Shown here in pieces: positions 1-6,649 of a DNA stretch of 16,111 nt (position 1 is the first letter of the stretch; the number at the start of each line of letters is the position of its first letter). This DNA comes from Euzebyaceae bacterium (GTDB taxonomy: Bacteria; Actinomycetota; Nitriliruptoria; Euzebyales; Egibacteraceae). The stretch lies in NCBI GenBank assembly GCA_013696915.1, contig JACCXR010000289.1, positions 1-16,111 on the forward strand. Reading direction: 5' to 3'. The translations under genes were made by a program, and so were the position numbers. The notes under the pieces were generated by a model. The model saw only the letters and a program-made list of their open reading frames with translations, ran no database searches and was not told the DNA's origin.

Positions 1-1066
1 GTTCAACGCCATGCCACATCGACGTGCCAACGCGAAGCGCGGCATAGCCAAGGAACGGGATCAGGTCGTCGTAGACGTCACCAGTGCAGCACACAGCTGT
101 ATCGATGACGGCGCGGCTCTGCGCCTGTAGGGGCGCGCGCAGGCCCGACGGTGTGGTCAACGCGGTCAGGGCCTCGCGCCGCACCTCGGCGTAGGCGTCG
201 AGCTCGCCGAGGAACATGGCAGCCGCGACGGCGGCGGCGTGCTGGGAGCGCAGCCTGAGCGCTTCCGCCGGAGCATGTCCCGCCTCGCGGAGCATCCAGC
301 GCGTCGCAGCCAGCCCGGCGACCAGCGACGGCCCGGCCCAGCCGAGCGCGGCGAGCCAAAGGCCCGCCGAGGCCGCAGCCAGCGACTGCACCATCCATCC
401 CCAGGGCCCTGACCACGCGACGACCCAGCCGAGCGACGGCCGCAGCAGTGCCAGGATCGTGCCGGCGAGGATCAGCGTCCCCAGCACCGGCGTGCCCCGC
501 AGCACCACCGCGGCGCGACCCCGCCGCAGCAGCACCCACCACGAGGTCGCGGTCACGAGGAGGCCCAACCCGGCTCCTGCTGCCGCGGCGACCGCTGCGG
601 CTGCGAGCATCGCGGATCCGAGGACCTGCGCGAGGACGACCGCGACGACGGCGCTGGCACCGCCGCCGACCACTGCCCCGAGCACCGCGGCGTGGTGCAG
701 GCGCGGTGCGAGCAGGTCGCGTCGCGGCAGGGAGCTGCCGAGCAGCCAGGCCGCGTCCGCCCGATCCAGGGTGAACGGACCGCGCCAGGCGCCGGTGTGC
801 ACCGCAGCGCAGGTCAGCAGCGCCACACCGGCCGACGCGAGCGCGGCGGCGCGCTGCAGATCCCCCAGGTCGGTCAGCGGAAGGGGGAGCCCGAGCAACG
901 CCGTCGCCGCCAGCACGACCGACTCCAGCGCGATGGCCGCAGCCGGTCCCAACAGCACGATGATGTAGACGCGATAGGCGACGTCACGAGGCCGCAGCCG
1001 TCTTGACGCGCGCGTGCGATCGGCCAGCAGCGCAGCCCCCCCGACGCCGGGCCCGGCCTCGGTCAC
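1..1066 (-). CDS. ABC exporter membrane (permease) subunit, 3' end cut by window edge
   Basis: At least 355 residues are encoded and the C-terminus lies beyond the window. The frame is open from a GTG (1066-1064) whose GTGA overlaps the stop of the upstream ATPase gene, so the two are translationally coupled. The product begins MTEAGPGVGG and has several hydrophobic segments, roughly residues 32-58, 71-90, 126-147, 151-180, 192-208 and 225-253, separated by Arg-rich loops, as expected of an ABC-2-like exporter permease. A conserved-looking cytoplasmic stretch, DAAWLLGSSLPRRDLLAPR (about 104-122), could be a coupling region. The position directly after an ATPase gene supports the role; the substrate cannot be read from sequence. 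GTG is chosen as the start because of the overlap and because no better start follows before the first hydrophobic helix. The family is inferred from topology and context, not from a recognised signature. Confidence 0.8.
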   Translation of the reverse strand, partial: MTEAGPGVGGAALLADRTRASRRLRPRDVAYRVYIIVLLGPAAAIALESVVLAATALLGLPLPLTDLGDLQRAAALASAGVALLTCAAVHTGAWRGPFTLDRADAAWLLGSSLPRRDLLAPRLHHAAVLGAVVGGGASAVVAVVLAQVLGSAMLAAAAVAAAAGAGLGLLVTATSWWVLLRRGRAAVVLRGTPVLGTLILAGTILALLRPSLGWVVAWSGPWGWMVQSLAAASAGLWLAALGWAGPSLVAGLAATRWMLREAGHAPAEALRLRSQHAAAVAAAMFLGELDAYAEVRREALTALTTPSGLRAPLQAQSRAVIDTAVCCTGDVYDDLIPFLGYAALRVGTSMWHGVE

Positions 1067-1779
1067 CCCTGGCCGCCGATCTCCTCGTCACCGCCGCGGG
1101 CGAGGAACTGGGGGAACGGCTCGTCGCTCTGGACGCGCCCCTCCACCAGGCACACCGCCCGGTCGGCCAGGCCCTCGGCGAAACGCGGCTGATGGGTGGT
1201 GAGCACCACGGCGACGCCCTCGTGTGCCTGCGCGACGAGCCAGCCATGCAGCCACCGCTGCGCGCTCGGGTCGAGCCGCAGCACCGGCTCATCGAGCAGC
1301 AGGACCGTCAGCGGCCGTGCGGCGATGCAGGCGAGCAACGCCTTCTGCCGCTGCCCGCTGGACAGCTCATGGGGGCGCGCCGTGCGCTTCGCGCTCATCC
1401 CGAGCTCCGCCAGCACCGCCTGCCCGCACTCGACCCGTCCCGGCTCGTCGAAGGCCGCGGCCACCAGCGCAAGGTGCTCATCCAGGGTCAGGTCACGGTA
1501 GAAGACCGGCGTGTCCGCGATGAAGGCCAGGGCGCGCCTCGCCTGCTCCCCCTCGGGCTCCGCGTGCGGGTCCGCGCCGTCCACCCTGACCATCCCCGCC
1601 GTGGGGACGAGGTCGCCGGCGATGCACCGCAACGCCGTGGTCTTACCCGACCCGTTGTGCCCGAGCAGCGCGACGACCTCACCCGGCCTCACGGCCAGAT
1701 CCAGCTCCTCCAAGGCGACCAGATCCCCGTAGCGGCGCCCGAGGCCATGGGTGACGACCACCGGCTCCGAGGAGGACAT
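1063..1779 (-). CDS. ABC transporter ATP-binding protein
   Basis: A 238-residue single nucleotide-binding domain of normal length. Visible motifs: Walker A GHNGSGKTT (40-48), signature LSSGQRQ (139-145), Walker B LTVLLLDEP (157-165), D-loop RLDP (168-171) and switch histidine H196 in TTHQ. The Q-loop region reads AFIADTPVFYRDLT (85-98) and lacks the usual glutamine; some exporter-type ATPases also deviate here. It would hydrolyse ATP at the inner face of the membrane to drive the permease encoded next, with which it shares a GTGA overlap. The ATG at 1779 is chosen because it begins a normal NBD N-terminus (MSSSEPVVVTHGLGRRYG); the frame extends further upstream but that part does not resemble the family. 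There is no ribosome-binding site, but a -10-like TATGCT lies exactly 6 nt before ATG, suggesting a leaderless message. A divergent GntR repressor is the likely regulator. Confidence 0.93.
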   Translation of the reverse strand: MSSSEPVVVTHGLGRRYGDLVALEELDLAVRPGEVVALLGHNGSGKTTALRCIAGDLVPTAGMVRVDGADPHAEPEGEQARRALAFIADTPVFYRDLTLDEHLALVAAAFDEPGRVECGQAVLAELGMSAKRTARPHELSSGQRQKALLACIAARPLTVLLLDEPVLRLDPSAQRWLHGWLVAQAHEGVAVVLTTHQPRFAEGLADRAVCLVEGRVQSDEPFPQFLARGGDEEIGGQG

Positions 1780-1791
1780 GGGCCGAGCATA
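1780..1791 (-). promoter_or_regulatory. Putative leaderless promoter (-10) of the ABC operon
   Basis: On the minus strand TATGCT (1791-1786) is followed by six bases and then the ATG of the ATPase. This is the spacing expected if transcription starts at the A of the start codon, a common actinobacterial arrangement. No convincing -35 is seen and there is no Shine-Dalgarno sequence. The histidine kinase gene at 6787 has the same layout. Confidence 0.45.
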
Positions 1792-1848
1792 GGGACTCGG
1801 GAGCCCCGGGTAGCCGGTCCTCAGCCCGTCGACGGTTCGTATCGCCAC

Positions 1849-1865
1849 ATTGCGACAAAGGCAAT
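1849..1865. promoter_or_regulatory. Inverted repeat in the exporter/GntR divergent region, candidate operator
   Basis: ATTGC (1849-1853), a 7-base spacer and GCAAT (1861-1865) form a perfect 5+7+5 inverted repeat between the divergent ATPase (start 1779) and the membrane-protein/GntR pair (start 1907). It is unusually A/T rich for this DNA. GntR-family proteins bind palindromes in such divergons, so this is a reasonable operator candidate, but five-base arms can occur by chance. Confidence 0.4.
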
Positions 1866-1906
1866 ACAGTACGACGACCGTCCGTCCGACACGCTCTGGA
1901 GCTGCA

Positions 1907-2131
1907 GTGGAACCGATCTTCTCCCCCGTTGGGCTGCTCGTCGTCGCTGGGCTGCTGAGCGTCCTCACCCCGTTGCTGTGGGCCGGGGCCTCCCACCGCC
2001 AACGTGCGCTCACCCGGTTCGCGCGGCGCGCCAGCCTCCTCGCGTTCGCCGGGCGCCACGGTGGCCCGGAGCGCTACGTGCAGGACCGGCTCTGGCCGAC
2101 CCGCGACTTCCACGCCTCGACCGGCGGGTGA
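1907..2131 (+). CDS. Small single-pass membrane protein preceding the GntR regulator
   Basis: A 74-residue protein starting at GTG 1907. The start is supported by GGAG five bases upstream; the open frame reaches back to an ATG at 1850, but that extension (MRQRQYSTTT...) overlaps the candidate operator and looks noncoding. One hydrophobic helix (about residues 8-26) is followed by a basic tail with many Arg (HRQRALTRFARRAS), suggesting an N-out/C-in single-pass protein. The stop overlaps the GTG of the GntR gene by 4 bp, so the two are co-translated. No family is recognised. By position it could be an accessory part of the divergent exporter or a membrane partner of the regulator; this is inference. 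Confidence 0.65.
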   Translation: MEPIFSPVGLLVVAGLLSVLTPLLWAGASHRQRALTRFARRASLLAFAGRHGGPERYVQDRLWPTRDFHASTGG

Positions 2132-2514
2132 GCGGGCTGCTGATCCAGATCGACACGACCAGCCCCACCCCGCCCTTCGAGCAGGTCCGTGCGCAGGTGG
2201 TCGACCTCGTGCAGCGAGGTGCGCTGACCGCCGGTGCGCGCTTGCCGACCGTCCGGCGGCTGGCGGGTGACCTCGGCATCGCGCCCAACACGGCGGCCCG
2301 GGCCTACCGCGAGCTGGAGGGTGCCGGCGTGATCGAGACCCGCGGCCGCCATGGCACCTACATCTCGACCGACGGCACCCACGCCGAAGCAGCCGCCCAG
2401 GCCGCTGCGTACGCCTCCCGGATGCGGGACCTCGGCGTCCCGCCGGCTGAAGGGCTGCGGCTCGCCGCGCACGCCCTCGGGCTGGCTGCGCCGACCGACG
2501 CGGCGGCGACGTGA
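2128..2514 (+). CDS. GntR-family (YtrA-type) transcriptional regulator
   Basis: A 128-residue protein. The N-terminal winged helix-turn-helix covers about residues 12-80, with the family's hallmark ending of the recognition region (RLPTVRRLAGDLGIAPNTA, 38-56) and wing (GVIETRGRHGTYIS, 67-80). Only a short helical tail (about 84-120) follows; that short C-terminus without an effector domain defines the YtrA subfamily, members of which usually repress adjacent ABC transporter genes. The GTG start overlaps the stop of the preceding small membrane gene (GTGA) and there is no alternative start in the conserved N-terminus. The divergent ABC ATPase and permease genes are the obvious targets; the palindrome at 1849-1865 is a candidate site. 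Confidence 0.92.
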   Translation: MSGLLIQIDTTSPTPPFEQVRAQVVDLVQRGALTAGARLPTVRRLAGDLGIAPNTAARAYRELEGAGVIETRGRHGTYISTDGTHAEAAAQAAAYASRMRDLGVPPAEGLRLAAHALGLAAPTDAAAT

Positions 2515-2524
2515 CGGTGGCTCG

Positions 2525-3148
2525 ATGACGGACAAGGTGGACTTCAAGAGGACGCTCGACGCCTACCGGGCCAGACCGCAGCAGCTCCGTGTCGTCGACG
2601 TGCCCGACCTGCAGTACCTGATGATCGACGGCCACGGCGATCCGAACACCTCGCCGGCCTTCGCCGAGGCGTTGGCGGCGCTCTACCCGGTCGCGTACAA
2701 GTTGAAGTTCGGCAGCAAGGTGGAGCTGCGACGCGACTACGTCGTGCCCCCTCTCGAAGGGCTGTGGTGGGCCGAGGACATGAACTCCTTCAGGGCCAGG
2801 CGAGACAAGTCGCGGTGGGAATGGACCCTGATGCTCATGGTCCCCGAATGGATCCAGCAGGACAGGCTCCTCGCCGCCATGGAGCAGGCCGCAGCCAGGA
2901 ACCGGCCGGCGCGCCTGGACGACGTCCGCTTGGAGACGTTGTCGGAAGGCCGGTGCGTGCAGACGCTGCACATCGGTTCGTTCGATGACGAGGCCGAGGT
3001 GCTCGCCCATCTGCACGACGAGTTCCTCCCCCGCAACCGGCTCAGCATGGTGGGCAAGCACCACGAGATCTACCTCAGCGACTTCCGCAGAGTCGCACCC
3101 GAGAAGCAACGCACCATCCTCCGACAACCGGTCGTGGCAACGTCGTAG
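2525..3148 (+). CDS. GyrI-like small-molecule-binding domain protein
   Basis: A 207-residue protein starting at ATG 2525, ten bases after the GntR stop, so probably the same transcript. It matches the stand-alone GyrI/SbmC-like family: the N-terminal KVDFKRTLDAYRARP and the core IDGHGDPNTSPAFAEALAAL (33-52), YPVAYKLKF, GLWWAED (78-84), and the C-terminal half with HIGSFDDEAEVLAHLHDEF and KHHEIYLSDFRRVAPEK. These domains bind hydrophobic or cationic compounds, either as sensors joined to regulators or as free sequestering proteins. No DNA-binding domain is present. Sitting behind a GntR repressor and beside an exporter, it fits a compound-resistance unit; the ligand is unknown. The ribosome-binding site is weak. 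Confidence 0.88.
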   Translation: MTDKVDFKRTLDAYRARPQQLRVVDVPDLQYLMIDGHGDPNTSPAFAEALAALYPVAYKLKFGSKVELRRDYVVPPLEGLWWAEDMNSFRARRDKSRWEWTLMLMVPEWIQQDRLLAAMEQAAARNRPARLDDVRLETLSEGRCVQTLHIGSFDDEAEVLAHLHDEFLPRNRLSMVGKHHEIYLSDFRRVAPEKQRTILRQPVVATS

Positions 3149-3167
3149 CGCCTCACCGGGGCTCTCC

Positions 3168-3737
3168 GTGTGTCAGTCTGCTGACCGGATGATGTCGTGG
3201 GATCTGTCTCGAGCCGCGAACCTGGCGATGACGGGGTTCGCGCTGCTCTGGGTGCTCAGCGGCCTGAGCGCCGTTGACGGCACGGGTGTGACCGGGCTGG
3301 CGTGGGCCTCTCTGACGGCAGTGGCCACGGCCGCTTGGGTGGTGTGTATGCCGGCATCGCCGTCGTCTTCTGACGTCTCCCTGCCTGATGACTGGCCTCG
3401 TAGGTTCAACAGGATCAGCATCCTGCAGGGGGTCGCGATCGTCATGGCCGTGGCCGCCCTCGTCTGGACTGGATCGCCGGGTGCCATCCCTCCGGCCGTC
3501 TGCTCCATCGTCGCGCTGCACTTCGTACCGCTCGCCCGACTGTTCCGACAGCCGCACTTCATGGTGACGGCGGCGTCGCTGCTCGGGGTCGCGATGGCTG
3601 GGGGCGTGGGACTCGTCATCGCCGGCGCGGACGCCGCGCTCGGTCTCGTCGGGTTCGGTGCTGGCGGGGTCCTTTGGGGCACGGTCGTCGCCTCCCTGCT
3701 GGCCAGCGACGGTGGGAGGGGAGGAGGCATCAGATAG
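3168..3737 (+). CDS. Six-helix integral membrane protein of unknown function
   Basis: The best-supported product from ATG 3189 is 182 residues; a GTG at 3168 would add seven residues, and neither start has a strong ribosome-binding site. Counting from ATG 3189, hydrophobic segments lie near 8-28, 35-55, 77-93, 99-116, 124-145 and 148-170. The central part, with INRISILQGVAI-like and SIVALHFVPLARLFRQP (106-122) motifs, resembles a widespread uncharacterised family of small membrane proteins in which a His-Phe-x-Pro-Leu-Ala motif precedes a basic loop. The family is recalled rather than searched. The gene follows the GyrI-like gene by 19-40 bases and may belong to the same transcript. No catalytic motif is visible, so no function is offered. 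Confidence 0.75.
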   Translation: MCQSADRMMSWDLSRAANLAMTGFALLWVLSGLSAVDGTGVTGLAWASLTAVATAAWVVCMPASPSSSDVSLPDDWPRRFNRISILQGVAIVMAVAALVWTGSPGAIPPAVCSIVALHFVPLARLFRQPHFMVTAASLLGVAMAGGVGLVIAGADAALGLVGFGAGGVLWGTVVASLLASDGGRGGGIR

Positions 3738-3787
3738 TTGCCCCTCATGCAACTATCCGGTGTCCTTGCCTTTGGAAAGCACTCGTG

Positions 3788-3931
3788 ATGGCCACCACGC
3801 TCGAGGATCCGTCCTATGCGCTGCTCGGGCTGGTCATGGGCCCGGCGCTTGGCCTGAGCCTTGCATGGCAGGCGCGGCGCTGTCGCGAGGTGGCTGCAGC
3901 CCTCACCGAGGTCGAGGGCTTGGACCGGTGA
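3788..3931 (+). CDS. 47-residue predicted membrane peptide
   Basis: The ORF starts at ATG 3788 with a good ribosome-binding site (GGAAAG, eight bases upstream) and encodes MATTLEDPSYALLGLVMGPA, a hydrophobic helix (about 9-27) and an amphipathic charged end finishing in EVEGLDR. Third positions are mostly G/C. It lies 50 bases after the preceding membrane gene, on the same strand. It could be a genuine small membrane protein. It could also be what is left of a larger locus, since a regulator remnant begins about 8 bases after its stop. No family is recognised. Confidence 0.45.
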   Translation: MATTLEDPSYALLGLVMGPALGLSLAWQARRCREVAAALTEVEGLDR

Positions 3932-3938
3932 GCGGTCT

Positions 3939-4073
3939 CACGTCCGAACCCGAAAGACCGGCCGCGGCCCGGGCAGCCAGCCCTGGGTTGCGATGACTCG
4001 CACCGGCCGGAAGCAGTACGCGCGGCATGTCGCCGAGCTGCGCGAGGTGCTCGACGGCCCGGTGACCACGTAG
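3939..4073 (+). pseudogene. C-terminal remnant of a winged-helix (MarR/PF13601-like) regulator
   Basis: In one frame the translation reads HVRTRKTGRGPGSQPWVAMT and then RTGRKQYARHVAELREVLDG. This matches the wing and last helix of small winged-helix regulators, whose C-termini run as a basic wing, then W-x-x-L/M-T-x-x-G-R, then a helix with H-x-x-x-L-R. The N-terminal dimerisation and recognition helices are not encoded upstream in any frame; the sequence there belongs to the 47-residue membrane ORF. The only ATG (3993) would give a 26-residue stub without a DNA-binding fold. It is therefore called a truncated relic. The family match rests on pattern recall over about 40 residues. Confidence 0.5.
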
Positions 4074-4158
4074 GCCGACTGACGGCTGGTGCGGCTCTTC
4101 AGCTGATGAAGGGGAGGCCACCTCCTCGTCCGCGGCTGGACGTTCCTCCGCCCGACCC

Positions 4159-4781
4159 TCACCGCGGCGAAGGTGCGCCCGGGGGTCGAACTGGTCCTTC
4201 CCCGCCGTTGGTCGCGTGCTGCTCGGCCAGGAACTCGAGCAGGATCCGGTTGAACGCCGCGGGGTTGTCCTGGTCGGCGTCAGGGATGACCTCGTAGCGG
4301 CAGCGCGGCTCGTGCGCGGCCCAGGCCGGTGCCGATCTCGCCGTCGATCTGACGATCCGAGGGCGGAGGTCGTGGTCGGGCGACAGCCGCAGCCACCATG
4401 ACGAGGACTGCAGCGCCCAGCGCTCCCAGCGCGCGATGGGCTTCCTGGTGCTGGTCGTGCCGACGAAGACGACGGCCCTGACCTGCTCGGGGTGGCGGTA
4501 GACCACCTCCTGCACGAGATATCCGCCGAGCGACTGGCCGAGAGGGCACAGGGGGCGCGCAGCTCCCACGGCGTCCAGGAGCGCGAGCAGGTCGGCGGTG
4601 AGGTCGCCGATGGTGAGCGGGGTCCTTCCGATGGGCTTGGACCGTCAGTGCCTGCGCAGGTCCCAGGTGAGGGTCCGGTAGCCGGCGCCGACGAGTGCCT
4701 CGACCTGGGCGGCGAACATCCGGTGGTCCAGGTCGCGCCATGGGTGAGCCCCAGGGACGGCAGGTGTGCGGCAGCTCGCAC
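4159..4781 (-). pseudogene. Alpha/beta hydrolase pseudogene with frameshift, nonsense codon and deletions
   Basis: The minus strand encodes recognisable alpha/beta-hydrolase pieces in more than one frame. An oxyanion-type LTHGAT lies near 4749-4732. A one-base slip around 4732 then moves to the frame DHRMFAAQVEALVGAGYRTL and TWDLRRH, which ends at an in-frame TGA (4647-4645) where the family has a Gly in RGHGRS. The same frame resumes with SKPIGRTPLTIGDLTADLL, the nucleophile elbow LGQSLGG and YRHPEQVRAVVFVGTTSTRK. Around 4330 the protein jumps from RPRIVRSTAR directly to SAPAWAAHEPRCRYEVIPDA and ends NRILLEFLAEQ, skipping roughly 50-60 residues that should carry the acid residue. The catalytic-His GHNAN motif after IPDA is also missing. 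It cannot make an active hydrolase. The family comparison is from memory. Confidence 0.75.
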
Positions 4782-4931
4782 GGAGCCTCGGCATGCCGGC
4801 AACGTCGCGCACCGCCTCGCGACGGTGGTCGAGCAGTGCGCGTGCCGCGCGTCCGCTTGACCTGCTGCGCGATCGGGAGGAGGTTGAGCCGACGGGCCTC
4901 GTCGAGGCTCATGAGCGGGAGGGAGATGGCC

Positions 4932-5252
4932 ATGGCCATGTACATGGTGAGGGCGCGGTACACCCACGAGGGCCTGCAGGGTGTGCTTCGCGAAGGCGGA
5001 ACATCGCGGCGAAACGCCATCAGCAAGCTCGCGGAGGAACTCGGAGGCCGCGTGGAGAGCCTCTACTTCGCGTTCGGCGACGTCGACGTGTACTGCGTGA
5101 TGGAGATGCCGGACAACGTGACAGCCGCAGCGGTCAGCATGACCGTCAGCAGCAGCGGGGCGGTGTCCTGCGAGCTGGTCACCCTGCTCACCCCAGAGGA
5201 GGTCGACCAGACCCGGGAGGTCACGGTGAACTACCAGCCCCCTGGCAGCTGA
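4932..5252 (+). CDS. GYD-domain protein
   Basis: A 106-residue protein with the full-length GYD pattern (PF08734): MVRARYTHEGLQGVLREGG at the start, RRNAISKLAEELGGRVESLY, FAFGDVDVYCVMEMPDN (the FGxxDxY core), ending LLTPEEVDQTREVTVNYQPP. The fold is a ferredoxin-like single domain of unknown biochemical role. Four in-frame ATGs occur in an ATGGCC-type repeat (4926, 4932, 4938, 4944). The Shine-Dalgarno GGGAGGGAG ends at 4925, so 4932 (or 4938) has workable spacing while 4926 is too close. The gene stands alone between the decayed hydrolase and a convergent DUF1876 gene, separated from the latter by a hairpin. Confidence 0.85.
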   Translation: MAMYMVRARYTHEGLQGVLREGGTSRRNAISKLAEELGGRVESLYFAFGDVDVYCVMEMPDNVTAAAVSMTVSSSGAVSCELVTLLTPEEVDQTREVTVNYQPPGS

Positions 5253-5269
5253 GGCCGCTGCCGGGGACC

Positions 5270-5287
5270 GCCTGCCCTGGGCAGGGC
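5270..5287. terminator. Hairpin between convergent GYD and DUF1876 genes
   Basis: CCTGC (5271-5275), loop CCTGG and GCAGG (5281-5285), with a further G-C closing pair at 5270/5286-5287, form a symmetrical stem just after the GYD stop (5252) and abutting the DUF1876 stop (5289-5287). There is no long T tract on either side. Its position between convergent stops suggests a bidirectional terminator. Confidence 0.45.
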
Positions 5288-5553
5288 TATCTGGCGAGCT
5301 CCACGTGGCGGCCGAGGGCGTCCTCCAAGATCATCGCCGCCTCCTGGACCAGCTTGCCGGACAGCTCGCCAAGGGCTCGGGCGGCGGCGAGCTCCTCGCC
5401 GATCCGCGGGACGTTGGGATCCGCGGGGCTGCGATGCGCCTCCCCCCGCGCGGTGCATTCTGCGTCGCCCATCCGCAGCGTGGCCATCGCGACGGTCCAG
5501 TCCTCGGTCTCCTCGAGGGTCACGTCCACCGTCCACTTCTTGATATCCACCAT
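5287..5553 (-). CDS. DUF1876 family protein (dsRBD-like fold)
   Basis: An 88-residue protein matching DUF1876 (PF08962, the family of Mycobacterium tuberculosis Rv2632c) over its whole length: KKWTVDVTLEETEDWTVAMA, TLRMGDAECTARGEAHRSPA, DPNVPRIGEELAAARALGEL and a C-terminal helix ending LEDALGRHVEL. The hallmarks are the G-x-G/A-x-A/R region, the D-P-x-D/N-x-x-V/P turn and IGxELAxARAL. The family is mostly actinobacterial, small and of unknown function, with some members linked to stress conditions. The start at ATG 5553 has AGGAGA a few bases upstream. It is convergent with the GYD gene and has no operon partner. Confidence 0.9.
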   Translation of the reverse strand: MVDIKKWTVDVTLEETEDWTVAMATLRMGDAECTARGEAHRSPADPNVPRIGEELAAARALGELSGKLVQEAAMILEDALGRHVELAR

Positions 5554-5944
5554 GGCATCTCCTCACCATCGACCCTTCGACTATCCCATGTTCGCTTTGA
5601 GGCGTCGAGGGTCGACGTCAGTCGGTGACGCAGCGTCTGCTGACCAGCGTTGGAAGCCGGTGCCGCAGGTACGAGTCCCGTAGGGGGCAGCGCGAGACCC
5701 GTGGCGCCTCGGCATCGGCCTGGAGCCCCACCACCATGGCGGTTGTAGGCGGGTCCGAGGGCTGAGGCTCCGTGGTCGTCACTCCCCGACTCAGCCGGTC
5801 GGGCGCCGGCCGGTCCCGTGTTGACCCCGTGGCCCGCAGATCCTGATGTGTCACCACGTCGTGCGAGGTGGTATCGCCGTTAAGGACCCGGTCGGGTGCC
5901 ACCGGATGGCTGAGCCGGCGCCAGCGCCGTGTCAGCCAGATCGG
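5554..5944. other. 391-base gap without a convincing gene
   Basis: This lies between the DUF1876 start and the 3' end of the next minus-strand gene. A minus-strand frame from GTG 5902 to 5618 is open for 94 codons, but it has only moderate third-position G/C, no ribosome-binding site and no recognisable motif, so I do not call it. The part next to 5553 should hold the DUF1876 promoter, but no clear -35/-10 pair could be chosen. Confidence 0.4.
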
Positions 5945-6649
5945 TCACGTCGACCCGCGTTCCGCTGCGAAGGCCGGCGGAGACGGCCGCGCTGCCCAAC
6001 TCACCCCGACGGCGACGGCCCAGACCGGGATCAGCGTCCCGGCGACCGGGAACAGATGGTCGAACAGGTCAGTGAACGCGACGGTCGCCGCGGCCAGACA
6101 CCAGGCCACGCCGCCGACCACACCGATCGGCATGACGATGCGGTTGCCCAAAGTCCGGGTGAGTCCGCCGGCCACGGCGAGCGTAACGATGCCCAGTCCC
6201 CACAGGGTGCTGAAGATCGTCTCGTTCCACACGGCGACCCAGTAGACCAGCGCGGGCTGTCCGTCCGCGATGGACTCTGCCCCCACCGCATCGAGCAGGT
6301 GGACGGCCATGGACAGGGTGCCAACGACAAAGAGAACGCTGACCACGTTCACCAGTCGGGCCAAGCGGGGACCGAGATCGCCCCGCTTGCGGAACAGCAG
6401 TATGGCAGTCGCGAACAGCGCGAATGACACCAGCAGCAACGTATGCGAGGGATACCACGTGGGCTGCACGAACATGTCGTACAGCGTCTCGATCTTGGTG
6501 CTCTCGATCCTCTCGATCCTGGGCTGCGGGTGAGTGATACCGCCGGCGAAGAAGGCGACCCCGGCGAGGGCGAGACAGACGCCGCCCGCCCGGGTGGGGC
6601 TCGCCGAAGCGGGGGAGCGGCGTGCGCGAGTCGTGAGTGACGTGGTCAT
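5945..6649 (-). CDS. Six-helix membrane protein divergent from a two-component system
   Basis: A 234-residue protein starting at ATG 6649, with an excellent AGGAGGA six bases upstream that rules out the ATG 42 bases earlier. After a basic N-terminus (about 1-20) come hydrophobic segments near 21-38, 66-86, 98-118, 145-163, 169-191 and 200-219. An extracytoplasmic loop (39-65) contains PQPRIERIESTKIETLYDMF and QPTWYPSH. No enzyme motif is visible and no family is recognised. It is transcribed divergently from a sensor kinase/response regulator pair, so it is a candidate target of that system or a signal partner. A similarly built membrane protein is encoded at 15025-15675. Confidence 0.8.
   Translation of the reverse strand: MTTSLTTRARRSPASASPTRAGGVCLALAGVAFFAGGITHPQPRIERIESTKIETLYDMFVQPTWYPSHTLLLVSFALFATAILLFRKRGDLGPRLARLVNVVSVLFVVGTLSMAVHLLDAVGAESIADGQPALVYWVAVWNETIFSTLWGLGIVTLAVAGGLTRTLGNRIVMPIGVVGGVAWCLAAATVAFTDLFDHLFPVAGTLIPVWAVAVGVSWAARPSPPAFAAERGST

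Noticed and set aside
216..968. 250-codon plus-strand open frame rich in Ala/Arg/Ser/Thr
   Set aside because: It is antisense to the permease frame, which has clear transmembrane helices and a coupled start; the composition is the usual shadow of G+C-rich coding DNA.
1003..2514. 503-codon plus-strand open frame ending with the GntR protein
   Set aside because: Its first 370 codons are antisense to the ABC ATPase or overlap the small membrane gene; only the part from GTG 2128 is a real gene.
1679..3127. 482-codon minus-strand open frame
   Set aside because: It runs antisense to the GntR and GyrI-like genes, which have firm family matches; its translation has no recognisable motif.
4830..4913. 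Minus-strand start MSLDEARRLNLLPIAQQVKR with G/C-rich third positions
   Set aside because: The coding-like signal lasts only about 24 codons, then degenerates into the hydrolase relic; no family is recognised and it abuts the GYD gene on the other strand. It may be debris.
5618..5902. 94-codon minus-strand open frame between DUF1876 and the membrane gene
   Set aside because: It has weak third-position bias, no ribosome-binding site and no motif; kept as intergenic.
5846..6427. 193-codon plus-strand open frame
   Set aside because: It is mostly antisense to the six-helix membrane protein, which has an excellent ribosome-binding site and clear helices.
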